A stretch of 64,000 nucleotides of DNA from Fimenecus sp045602655 (GTDB lineage: Bacteria; Bacillota; Clostridia; Oscillospirales; Acutalibacteraceae), in the NCBI GenBank assembly GCA_045602655.1, contig JAZSBY010000014.1, positions 1 to 64,000 on the forward strand, in the 5' to 3' direction. The translations under genes and the position numbers were made by a program. The notes beneath the pieces are model-generated. The model was given only the letters and a program-made list of their open reading frames with translations. It did no database searches and was not told the DNA's origin. Position 1 is the first letter of the stretch. Each line of letters starts with the position of its first letter. This document shows, one piece after another, positions 25,216 through 32,906 of this stretch.

Positions 25216-25440
25216 CAGTGAAGAAAACAAGACATAATCTACTCGCTTTCAGAGAGTTGCCGTTTGGTGCAAGGCAACACAGTACTTATGTGTATAACTC
25301 ATTTCGGAGTTGCATGGGTGAAATCATAGCCCATGACGGTTGACCCCGTTATCAAGTCGGACTTTGTCAGAAGTCGCTAAGGTCGGTTTTGCCGATGAAT
25401 TAGGGTGGTACCACGATAGATTTTTTCGTCGTCCCTATCA
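25216..25440 (+). promoter_or_regulatory. T-box riboswitch, leucine-type
   Basis: The leader contains the stem I landmarks AGAGAG (25251-25256) and GGTGCAAGG (25266-25274), then ATAACTCATTTCGGAG, where CTC (25298-25300) is the likely specifier codon for leucine. The T-box sequence AGGGTGGTACCACG is at 25402-25415. The terminator partner TCGTCGTCCCTA follows at about 25426-25437, with a U-rich stretch after it. Uncharged tRNA(Leu) would stabilise the antiterminator and allow leuAB transcription. The specifier choice rests on position and the downstream genes. Confidence 0.88.
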
Positions 25441-25486
25441 ATCTTTTGTGATGATAGAGGCGATTTTTTATTTGGAGGTAAAAATT

Positions 25487-27193
25487 ATGAAACAAGGATG
25501 CCAGAAATACATCCCATTTAAACCAATCAATATTCCTGACAGACAATGGCCGTCAAAAACTATTGAAAAGCCACCAATCTGGTGTTCAGTTGACCTGCGT
25601 GACGGTAATCAGGCTCTTATTGACCCAATGAATCTAAAGGAAAAAATTGAGTATTTTAAAACTCTTGTTAAAATCGGTTTCAAGGAAATTGAGGTTGGTT
25701 TCCCGTCTGCTTCAGAGACTGAATACGAAATTTTAAGAACACTTATCGAAAAAGATTTAATTCCTGATGATGTTACAATTCAGGTGCTTGTACAGAGCCG
25801 TGAACACCTTATCAGAAAAACATTTGAAGCTATTGATGGTGCTAAAAATGTAATTATCCATTTTTACAACTCAACTTCAACTCTCCAAAGAAAAGTTGTT
25901 TTTAAAAAAGATATGGACGGTGTTATTGACATCGCTGTTAATGGTGCAAAGCTCATTAAAGAACTTACCGATGAATTAAAAGCGGAAAAAGATGTGAACA
26001 TTCGTTATGAGTATTCACCGGAAAGTTTTTCAGGCACAGAAATGGACAATGCTGTTCTTATCTGTGAAAAAGTTATGGAAGCACTGGATATAAACGAGGA
26101 TAACAAGATTATTCTTAATCTTCCTGCAACTGTTGAGGGTAGCACACCAAATGGTCACGCTGACCAGATTGAATATTTCTGCAGAAAGCTCAAAAATCGT
26201 GAAAACGCAATTATCAGTTTGCACCCTCACAATGACAGAGGTACTGCTGTTGCAGCCGCTGAGCTTGGTCTTTTAGCAGGTGCTGACAGAATTGAGGGCA
26301 CACTTTTCGGTAACGGTGAAAGAACAGGTAATGTTGACATTGTTACACTTGCACTTAACATGTATACACAGGGTATTGACCCCGGACTTGACTTCTCAAA
26401 TATGAATGAAATCAAGGAAATGTTTGAAAGAACTACAAAGATGCCTGTTGACCCAAGAAAGCCTTATGGTGGTGCACTTGTTTTCACAGCATTCTCAGGT
26501 TCACACCAGGACGCTATCAACAAAGGTAAGGAATATATGCGTACAAGCGGTACAGAATATTGGGAAGTTCCATATCTTCCTATTGACCCTGCCGATGTTG
26601 GTCGTGAATACGAACCAATTATCCGTATCAACAGTCAGTCCGGTAAGGGTGGCGTTGCATACATTATGGCAGAATACGGCTACAATATGCCAAAGGCTAT
26701 GCATCCTGAATTCTCAAAGATTGTTCAGAAAGTCTGCGACGAAAAAGGAAAAGAACTCGCAAAAGAAGAAGTTTATGCACTCTTCCAGCAGGAATATCTC
26801 AATGTTGCCGGTCCTTACAAATTGCTTAGCTACAAGTTCTACGAAGAAAGAGAACATGGTGAAGAACAGTCACGAGTTCACTTTGTCGGTACTATCAGAT
26901 ATAATGGCAACGAACCACAGCAAATTGAAGGTATTGCTGCAGGTCCTATCGGTGCTTTCTGTCAGGCGATGAACACAATTGGTCTTGGTGATTATCACTT
27001 TATCGACTATTCTGAACACGCAGTTTCAGTCGGCTCGGACTCAAAGGCTGTCAGCTATATCCACATTACAAACCCACAGGGCAAGGATGTGTTTGGTATC
27101 GGTATTTCACACAATATCAACTATGCATCTATCAAGGGTATTCTTTGTGCTGTTAACCGTTGTCTTCCAAATGTAGTAAGAGAGGAAAAATAA
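25487..27193 (+). CDS. leuA: 2-isopropylmalate synthase (long form)
   Basis: The true start is ATG 25487 with GGAGG. An apparent longer frame from 25340 runs through the T-box leader and is not coding. The 568-residue protein shows CSVDLRDGNQALIDPM near residue 33 (metal and substrate site), GFKEIEVGFPSASETE, the metal ligands in SLHPHNDRGTAVAA, GTLFGNGERTGNVD and a C-terminal LeuA dimer/regulatory domain. It condenses acetyl-CoA with 2-oxoisovalerate, the committed step of leucine synthesis. Leucine feedback is expected. It is the first gene after the leucine T-box. Confidence 0.95.
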   Translation: MKQGCQKYIPFKPINIPDRQWPSKTIEKPPIWCSVDLRDGNQALIDPMNLKEKIEYFKTLVKIGFKEIEVGFPSASETEYEILRTLIEKDLIPDDVTIQVLVQSREHLIRKTFEAIDGAKNVIIHFYNSTSTLQRKVVFKKDMDGVIDIAVNGAKLIKELTDELKAEKDVNIRYEYSPESFSGTEMDNAVLICEKVMEALDINEDNKIILNLPATVEGSTPNGHADQIEYFCRKLKNRENAIISLHPHNDRGTAVAAAELGLLAGADRIEGTLFGNGERTGNVDIVTLALNMYTQGIDPGLDFSNMNEIKEMFERTTKMPVDPRKPYGGALVFTAFSGSHQDAINKGKEYMRTSGTEYWEVPYLPIDPADVGREYEPIIRINSQSGKGGVAYIMAEYGYNMPKAMHPEFSKIVQKVCDEKGKELAKEEVYALFQQEYLNVAGPYKLLSYKFYEEREHGEEQSRVHFVGTIRYNGNEPQQIEGIAAGPIGAFCQAMNTIGLGDYHFIDYSEHAVSVGSDSKAVSYIHITNPQGKDVFGIGISHNINYASIKGILCAVNRCLPNVVREEK

Positions 27194-27194
27194 T

Positions 27195-28268
27195 ATGAAA
27201 GAATATAATATTGTAGTATTAAAAGGTGACGGAATCGGTCCCGAAATCGTTGACGAGGCACTTAAAGTCCTTGATGCAACAGGCGAAAAATACGGTTTCA
27301 AGTTCAGTTATGATTATCAGTTAATTGGTGGTGTTGCTATTGATGAAACAGGCGAGCCACTCCCACAGGCAACTATTGATGCTTGTAAAAAGGCAGATTG
27401 TGTTTTCCTTGGTGCAGTTGGTGGTCCTAAATGGGACACTCTCCCGGGAAATCAGCGTCCTGAAAAAGGACTTTTAGGCATTCGTGGTGCCTTGGGCCTT
27501 TATGCGAACCTTCGTCCTGCAAAGATTTTTGAACCACTTAAATCTGCTTCTCCAATTAAGGACAGCATTATCGGTGACGGACTTGACATTATGATTGTCC
27601 GTGAGCTTACAGGCGGGATTTATTTTGGTGAAAGAGGCAGAAAAGAAGTTGATGGTAACCCTGCTGCCTTCGATACAGAAATGTACTCTGTTCCTGAAAT
27701 TGAGAGAATTGCAAGAACTGCATATGAAATGGCTATGAAACGCAACAAAAAGCTCACAAGTGTTGACAAGGCTAATGTGCTTGAAAGCTCCCGCCTTTGG
27801 AGAGAAACGGTTATTAAAATGTCAGCAGAATATCCTGAGGTTGAACTTTCTCATATGTATGTCGATAACTGTGCTATGCAGTTGGTAAGAAACCCGGGTC
27901 AGTTTGATGTTATTGTTACATCTAACATTTTTGGTGATATTCTTTCTGACGAGGCATCTATGATTTCAGGTTCAATCGGTATGCTTGCATCTGCATCTCT
28001 CGCAACGGGCAAAATGGGTCTTTATGAGCCAATTCACGGCTCTGCACCTGATATTGCAGGCCAGCAGAAAGCCAATCCGCTTGCAACAATTCTTTCTGCC
28101 GCTATGATGCTTCAGTACTCATTTGATGAAAAAGATGCAGCAAAATCAATTGAAGATGCAGTTAACGAGGCACTTAAAATCGCCCGTACACCTGATATTT
28201 ACGAAGATGGATTTAAGAAGGTTACAACATCAGAGATGGGTGACTTGGTAGTTTCGTTACTTAAATAA
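27195..28268 (+). CDS. leuB: 3-isopropylmalate dehydrogenase
   Basis: The 357-residue NAD-dependent beta-decarboxylating dehydrogenase begins VVLKGDGIGPEIVDEALKVLD. It continues with GAVGGPKWD, LGLYANLRP, VRELTGGIYFGERG and DVIVTSNIFGDILSDEASMISGSIGMLASAS, all typical of LeuB. It converts 3-isopropylmalate to 2-oxoisocaproate. It starts 1 nt after leuA and shares its T-box control. leuC and leuD, which often lie between or beside these genes, are absent here and must be elsewhere in the genome. Confidence 0.95.
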   Translation: MKEYNIVVLKGDGIGPEIVDEALKVLDATGEKYGFKFSYDYQLIGGVAIDETGEPLPQATIDACKKADCVFLGAVGGPKWDTLPGNQRPEKGLLGIRGALGLYANLRPAKIFEPLKSASPIKDSIIGDGLDIMIVRELTGGIYFGERGRKEVDGNPAAFDTEMYSVPEIERIARTAYEMAMKRNKKLTSVDKANVLESSRLWRETVIKMSAEYPEVELSHMYVDNCAMQLVRNPGQFDVIVTSNIFGDILSDEASMISGSIGMLASASLATGKMGLYEPIHGSAPDIAGQQKANPLATILSAAMMLQYSFDEKDAAKSIEDAVNEALKIARTPDIYEDGFKKVTTSEMGDLVVSLLK

Positions 28269-28276
28269 GTTTTAAC

Positions 28277-28300
28277 GGCGGGGTCAAGACCCCGCCCTAC
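28277..28300 (-). repeat. REP-like palindrome with GTAG foot (copy C)
   Basis: On the minus strand GTAG (28300-28297) is followed by GGCGGGGTC, a TT loop and GACCCCGCC, a 9-bp perfect GC-rich stem in AT-rich DNA. It lies between leuB and the HAD gene and could also act as a weak transcript stabiliser. Confidence 0.6.
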
Positions 28301-28317
28301 CGTTTAAAAGAGGTTCT

Positions 28318-29148
28318 ATGAAAACACTTTACATTAGCGATATGGATGGCACACTTTTGCAAAGTAATGGCAAAATGAGTGACTACACAAAAGAAAAACT
28401 GAATGAATTTTATAAGCAAGGCATTCCCTTTTCTGTTGCAACTGCTCGTAGCATGGTTAGTGCAACTCCACTTTTAGATGGTGTCCGTTTTGCTGCACCA
28501 ATAGTGCTTATGAACGGTGTTTTTGTTTATGACACCGAAACCGAAAAGGCTGTTAAATACCACGAAATCTCCCATTCTGCACTACAAAGAATTCTTGACT
28601 GTTTTTATGATAAAAACCTTCACCCATTTATGTTTTTGTATGGTGATGATTACAAATTATCAATTAAATATACAGAATTTGATAACGACGGAATGAAGGA
28701 TTTTTACGATATGCGTGTGGATATGTTGGACGGCAGATTTACACAGACGGATGACCTTACAAATATAGAAAAGGGTCAACACCCTGTTTATGTGAACTAT
28801 TACGCTCTGCCCCAATATCTTGACGAGGTTGTTGAAAATCTTAAAACCATTCCCGAAATTGATTTTGCCTATTATAAAGACAGTTATTCTGACGACTGGT
28901 TGATTGAGATTTATTCTGATACGGCCTCAAAGGCGAACGGTGCAAAAGAGGTTAAGGAAATTATTGGTGCTGATAGTATTACTGCATTCGGTGACAATCT
29001 GAATGATTTAATAATGCTCAATGGTGCAGATATTGCCGTGGCAGTAGAAAATGCTGTACCACAGGTCAAAGAAATTGCAGATGTGATAATCGGCAACAAT
29101 AATGACGATAGTGTTGTGAAATATATACGAGAAAAAGAAAACGCTTAA
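28318..29148 (+). CDS. Cof-type HAD-IIB family phosphatase
   Basis: The 276-residue protein has HAD motif I YISDMDGTLLQSNG (6-19), motif II SVATARS near residue 40, a large C2B cap, and motif IV FGDNLNDLIMLNGADIAVAVENAV near 222-245. Family members dephosphorylate sugar phosphates, FMN or pyridoxal phosphate in the cytosol. The substrate cannot be called. It is on the leuAB strand, 49 bp downstream, and ends in a bidirectional terminator. Confidence 0.88.
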   Translation: MKTLYISDMDGTLLQSNGKMSDYTKEKLNEFYKQGIPFSVATARSMVSATPLLDGVRFAAPIVLMNGVFVYDTETEKAVKYHEISHSALQRILDCFYDKNLHPFMFLYGDDYKLSIKYTEFDNDGMKDFYDMRVDMLDGRFTQTDDLTNIEKGQHPVYVNYYALPQYLDEVVENLKTIPEIDFAYYKDSYSDDWLIEIYSDTASKANGAKEVKEIIGADSITAFGDNLNDLIMLNGADIAVAVENAVPQVKEIADVIIGNNNDDSVVKYIREKENA

Positions 29149-29174
29149 GACTTTAAGTCCTAAGCGTTATTTTT
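29140..29174. terminator. Bidirectional terminator
   Basis: AACGCTTA (29140-29147) pairs with TAAGCGTT (29161-29168), followed by ATTTTT. The inner bases ACTTTAAGT can pair as well. It sits between convergent genes and overlaps both stop regions. Confidence 0.75.
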
Positions 29175-30639
29175 ATGTAAGTGCAAATAATCCATTAAGT
29201 GCCAGGTCAAGACAAACTGCGTCATAAGCATCAACAGCACCATCTTCATTTATATCGGCACGCTGAAACATAACATTGTCCGTTATTCTTTCCATTGAAT
29301 AAGCAATTTTAACAAGTAAACCATAGTCTTCTGTGTCGACTTTTCCATCACCATTTACATCGCCTTTAAGTCTTGACGGTGGCATATCGTTAAGCATTAA
29401 ATCAAGAATAATTACATCGATACCATCAACAGCACCGTCGTCATCCATATCTCCCGCCATCTTCTCAATAAAGTTTATTCTTCTTTGCGTTGTTGCTATT
29501 TCGTAAAGTATTTTATAGTCCTCTATATCCACTTTACTGTCAAAATTCACATCACCTTTTATGTGGTTTGCCATATCAACAAAGTTTATATTATTCTCAA
29601 CAGCATATTCTTGAGCATAGGTGTCCGCGTACCCGAAAATTGTAACATTTGTACTATCCCTAAATGCATTTCCCGAAATTGCAGTAACAGTTTTTGGAAT
29701 GTAAACATCATTGTTACCCAAAGAACTGCCTGCAATATATTCTGTCCCTTCCTTAATTTCAACTACACTACCGTTAGCACGAACATCAATTACCGTACCA
29801 TTTATATAAAGAACATTATCTTCCCAGTTTTTAGAATTATTGTAAAATCCTGTGTTATGAAATGCACTTGAATTCATTTCTATATATTTGTCCGGCAGGT
29901 TAATCTCGTTTAGTAAGATACATCCCTCAAATGCAGATTCTCCAATATACTCTATGCTATCGGAAAAGACTATTCTTTTTAATTGCTTACAATCCTTAAA
30001 TGCGTTATTTCCTATTGTTACAAGTTGAGAGGGAAAAGTTACTTCTTCTGCATTACATCCGGAAAAAGCACCGTCAGCAATCACTCGGGTATCTTTCTTT
30101 ACCGAATATGAGCCGGAATAGCTAATCTCAATAAGATTAGTTCCCAAGTACAGATAATCCAAATCCCTTGCGATAATATCCTCCCACGGAATTTGCGGAA
30201 TACCATTTCCAAAACTCAAATCCCCTGACGAATCGTGGTTAACCTTCTTCTTCCAATTACTTTCATTATTATAATATGCAGTATTATAAATTGCCTTTTC
30301 CCCGATGTGGGTTATTGTTGTGGGAAGTGTTATTGTTGCAAGAGATGTACAATCCTCAAAAGCAGATGCACCCACATCACGAACTCCCTCACTTACTTTA
30401 ACCAAAGTTAATTCGGTATTTCCTTTAAAAGCACCTTCAGCTATTGCGACAACGGGCATTTCGTTAATTGTAGCAGGTACTGTTATACTGGTACGATTAC
30501 TTCCGATATATTTTGTGATGACAACCTCATCATTAACAACCTCATAGGAAAAACTGCCATAATTAAGAGCATAGGACGGCAGGGAAAGACTGCAGATAAG
30601 CATAATAATAGTGACTATAATAGATACCGCTTTTTTCAT
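29173..30639 (-). CDS. Secreted BspA-type leucine-rich-repeat protein with two dockerin-like modules
   Basis: The 488-residue protein has a signal peptide (1-24) and Treponema/BspA-type leucine-rich repeats at about 50-345, such as AEGAFKGNTEL, GASAFEDCTSLATITLPTTIT and IGESAFEGCILLNEINLP. Two consecutive dockerin-like modules follow: GDVNFDSKVDIEDY + GDMDDDGAVDGIDV (362-408), and GDVNGDGKVDTEDY + ADINEDGAVDAYDA (426-474). BspA-type repeats bind proteins or surfaces. The double dockerin suggests attachment to a cohesin partner or a calcium-stabilised tail. ATG 30639 is preceded by AAAGGACGG. Confidence 0.8.
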   Translation of the reverse strand: MKKAVSIIVTIIMLICSLSLPSYALNYGSFSYEVVNDEVVITKYIGSNRTSITVPATINEMPVVAIAEGAFKGNTELTLVKVSEGVRDVGASAFEDCTSLATITLPTTITHIGEKAIYNTAYYNNESNWKKKVNHDSSGDLSFGNGIPQIPWEDIIARDLDYLYLGTNLIEISYSGSYSVKKDTRVIADGAFSGCNAEEVTFPSQLVTIGNNAFKDCKQLKRIVFSDSIEYIGESAFEGCILLNEINLPDKYIEMNSSAFHNTGFYNNSKNWEDNVLYINGTVIDVRANGSVVEIKEGTEYIAGSSLGNNDVYIPKTVTAISGNAFRDSTNVTIFGYADTYAQEYAVENNINFVDMANHIKGDVNFDSKVDIEDYKILYEIATTQRRINFIEKMAGDMDDDGAVDGIDVIILDLMLNDMPPSRLKGDVNGDGKVDTEDYGLLVKIAYSMERITDNVMFQRADINEDGAVDAYDAVCLDLALNGLFALT

Positions 30640-30711
30640 TTATGCACCGTCCTTTCACATTTATATCATTGTATCATTAAAGTATGATTATTGCAAGAAA
30701 AAAAGTATTTA

Positions 30712-30729
30712 GACAAATTGGAGTTTGTC
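30712..30729. repeat. 18-bp hairpin repeat (copy 1)
   Basis: GACAAATTGGAGTTTGTC is a 6-bp inverted repeat with a 6-nt loop. The identical 18 bases recur at 44187-44204. It directly precedes the MITE-like element. Confidence 0.5.
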
Positions 30730-30737
30730 TGTTTCTT

Positions 30738-30895
30738 TCCCCCCTCAGTCAAATGCTACGCATTTGCCAGCTCCATTACTCGCCTGCCGGCTCAGGCAGC
30801 ACTAATTCGGCATCCACCGGATGCCCGTGGGTGGAGCCCAATATAGCCTGCCCCCTGGAGGGGAAGGTGTCACCGTAAGGTGACGGAAGGGGGGA
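30738..30895. repeat. 158-bp MITE-like element with C-rich inverted ends
   Basis: Ends TCCCCCCT (30738-30745) and AGGGGGGA (30888-30895) are inverted, and GTCA / TGAC just inside extends the match. Internal hairpins include CTGCC / GGCAG, GGCATC / GATGCC, CCCC / GGGG and GTCAC / GTGAC. GC content is much higher than in flanking DNA and no ORF is credible. It fills most of the 337-bp gap between the LRR gene and eda. Confidence 0.6.
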
Positions 30896-30933
30896 TAAAA
30901 CATCCCGACAAATTCAAATCTACTGCATTAAAA

Positions 30934-30957
30934 AAGGTGGAAATAAAATTCCACCTT
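30934..30957 (-). terminator. Terminator of the hexuronate operon
   Basis: AAGGTGGAA (30934-30942) pairs with TTCCACCTT (30949-30957), with a T run on the minus strand after eda. Confidence 0.8.
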
Positions 30958-30976
30958 AATCAACTATTCAAATAAA

Positions 30977-31633
30977 TTATTTACCTGCTAATTCAGCTCT
31001 TGCGAGTTTGATATTTTCTACAAAGCGTTTACCTGTTTCTGTAATCTTCTTGTAGTCCCCTGTTTTTGCACCTGCTGTAAGTGATGAACCTGCACCAACC
31101 GCAACGGCACCTGCTTTAATCCATTCACCAACATTATCAGCATCAACACCGCCTGTTGGCATCATTTTAGCATAAGGAATTGGTCCCTTGATGTCCTTGA
31201 TAATCTTTGGTCCAAAAAGGTCTGCAGGAAAAACCTTAAGAATATCTGCACCATTTTCCATAGCAAGCAAGCCTTCACGAACTGTCATTATACCGGGCAT
31301 CATTGGAACTCTGTAACGGTTGCAAAGTTTAAGTGTTTCAAGGTCAAGAGCAGGGCTAACAATATACTCTGCACCTGAAAGCATAGCAATTCTTGCAGTT
31401 GCTGCATCAAGAACTGTACCTGCACCAAGAATAATTTCTTCAGGAGTATATCTCTTTGCAAGTTCTTCAATAACTTTGTCTGCGTGTGGGACTGTGAATG
31501 TAAGTTCAATAGCTGCTACTCCACCTTCGATACAAGCATCAGTAATTCTGATAGCCTGGTCAACTGTTTCTGCACGAACAACTGCTACGATACCGCAGTC
31601 CTGAATTCGGGTAATGATTTTTTCTTTATCCAT
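30977..31633 (-). CDS. eda: KDPG/KHG aldolase
   Basis: The 218-residue class I aldolase has GIVAVVRAETVDQAI near residue 14, AAIELTFTVPHA, LGAGTVLDAATARIAMLSGAEYIVSPA, the Schiff-base Lys in DILKVFPADLFG near 133, and AKMMPTGGVDADNVGEWIKAGAVAVGAGSSL. It cleaves 2-keto-3-deoxy-6-phosphogluconate to pyruvate and glyceraldehyde 3-phosphate. It is the last gene of the uxuA-uxuB-kdgK-eda set. Between kdgK and eda lies the structured repeat copy 3. ATG 31633 has GGAGATG upstream. Confidence 0.93.
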   Translation of the reverse strand: MDKEKIITRIQDCGIVAVVRAETVDQAIRITDACIEGGVAAIELTFTVPHADKVIEELAKRYTPEEIILGAGTVLDAATARIAMLSGAEYIVSPALDLETLKLCNRYRVPMMPGIMTVREGLLAMENGADILKVFPADLFGPKIIKDIKGPIPYAKMMPTGGVDADNVGEWIKAGAVAVGAGSSLTAGAKTGDYKKITETGKRFVENIKLARAELAGK

Positions 31634-31682
31634 AATTACATCTCCAAACGGGAATATATTTTTTATTTAAAGATAGATTTAT

Positions 31683-31761
31683 TCTTTCGCAAGACAATGT
31701 GACAAAGGCGAAGTTGTATCAGGTATACCACGAGCCGAAAGCCACGAAGTATTGCGGAAAA
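31683..31761 (-). repeat. Structured intergenic repeat, copy 3 (3' of kdgK)
   Basis: The element begins 5 nt after the kdgK stop. Outer arms TCTTTCGCAA (31683-31692) and TTGCGGAAAA (31752-31761) pair at 9 of 10 positions in RNA, counting a G-U. Inner stem 31699-31703 pairs with 31741-31745 (GUGGC with GUCAC in RNA). Central bases match copy 2 closely. Confidence 0.75.
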
Positions 31762-31766
31762 AGAAA

Positions 31767-32864
31767 CTATCTCTGTACTCTTGCACCTGAGCCTTTGACA
31801 ATATTTTCAACCTCTTTAAGTGATGCCATTGATGTATCACCCGGAGTTGTCATTGCAAGTGCACCGTGTGCAACACCGTAGTTAACTGCTGTTTGTGCAT
31901 CCTCTGTTGTCATAAGGCCATAAATAAGACCTGATGCGAATGAGTCGCCACCACCAACACGGTCAAGAATTTCAAGACCCGGAAGTTCGAGTCCTTTATA
32001 AACCTTACCGTCTGCATAGCAGATTGCTGACCAGTCGTATACTGTTGCAGTTTTAACTGTACGAAGAGTGGTTGCTATAACCTTAAAGTTAGGATATACC
32101 TTAACAACATTTTCAAGCATCTTGTAGTAGCCTTCAATATTGAGTTCTTTAAGATTTTCGTCGTTACCTTCGATTTCAAAGCCAAGACAGGCTGTGAAAT
32201 CTTCTTCGTTACCAATCATAACATCGATATACTTTGCGATTTCTTTGTTAACTTCCTGTGCTTTTGCTTTACCACCTATATCATTCCAGAGAGATGGACG
32301 ATAATTAAGGTCATAAGACACGATTGTGCCGTATTTCTTCGCAGTTTTAACTGCTTCAATAGCAACCTCTGCAGTTGACTCTGAAAGTGCAGCAAAAATA
32401 CCGCCTGTATGAAGCCAACGAACACCGAGTGTGCCGAAAATGTAATCCCAATCAATGTCCCCTGCTTTAAGTTGAGAAATTGCTGTATTTCCACGGTCAG
32501 AAACACCAACAGCACCACGGATGCCAAATCCACGCTCTGTAAAGTTAAGACCATTTCGAACTTGTCTGCCGATACCGTCATATTTAACCCATTTGATGAG
32601 TGATGTATCAACGCCACCCTGCAAAATGAAATCTTCGATAAGGCGACCAACTTCGTTATCTGCAAATGCAGTTACAACTGCAGTTTTCATACCGAAACAA
32701 CGACGAAGTCCACGAGCAACATTATATTCTCCGCCGCCTTCCCAAGCACGGAATGAACGAGCAGTTTTAATTCTGCCTTCACCCGGGTCAAGACGAAGCA
32801 TAATTTCACCAAGTGAAATCATATCAAACATACAATCTTCTTTTTTTCTAAGATTCAAGTTCAT
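31767..32864 (-). CDS. kdgK: 2-keto-3-deoxygluconate kinase (PfkB family)
   Basis: The 365-residue PfkB kinase has FDMISLGEIMLRLDPGEGRI near residue 13, EGGGEYNVARGLRRCFG about 45, VSYDLNYRPSLW about 180, and the catalytic region LDRVGGGDSFASGLIYG near 300. KdgK phosphorylates KDG to KDPG, feeding Eda. The order uxuA-uxuB-kdgK-eda supports this over other sugar kinases. ATG 32864 has GGAGGT seven bases upstream. The internal Met at residue 12 lacks a good site. Confidence 0.9.
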   Translation of the reverse strand: MNLNLRKKEDCMFDMISLGEIMLRLDPGEGRIKTARSFRAWEGGGEYNVARGLRRCFGMKTAVVTAFADNEVGRLIEDFILQGGVDTSLIKWVKYDGIGRQVRNGLNFTERGFGIRGAVGVSDRGNTAISQLKAGDIDWDYIFGTLGVRWLHTGGIFAALSESTAEVAIEAVKTAKKYGTIVSYDLNYRPSLWNDIGGKAKAQEVNKEIAKYIDVMIGNEEDFTACLGFEIEGNDENLKELNIEGYYKMLENVVKVYPNFKVIATTLRTVKTATVYDWSAICYADGKVYKGLELPGLEILDRVGGGDSFASGLIYGLMTTEDAQTAVNYGVAHGALAMTTPGDTSMASLKEVENIVKGSGARVQR

Positions 32865-32906
32865 ATATATACCTCCAAATTACTATAACGGGAAAATAAC
32901 CACCAA

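Noticed and set aside
25340..25486. N-terminal extension of leuA
   Set aside because: This in-frame stretch runs through the T-box leader and its terminator. The ribosome site GGAGG lies just before ATG 25487, where the LeuA family N-terminus begins.
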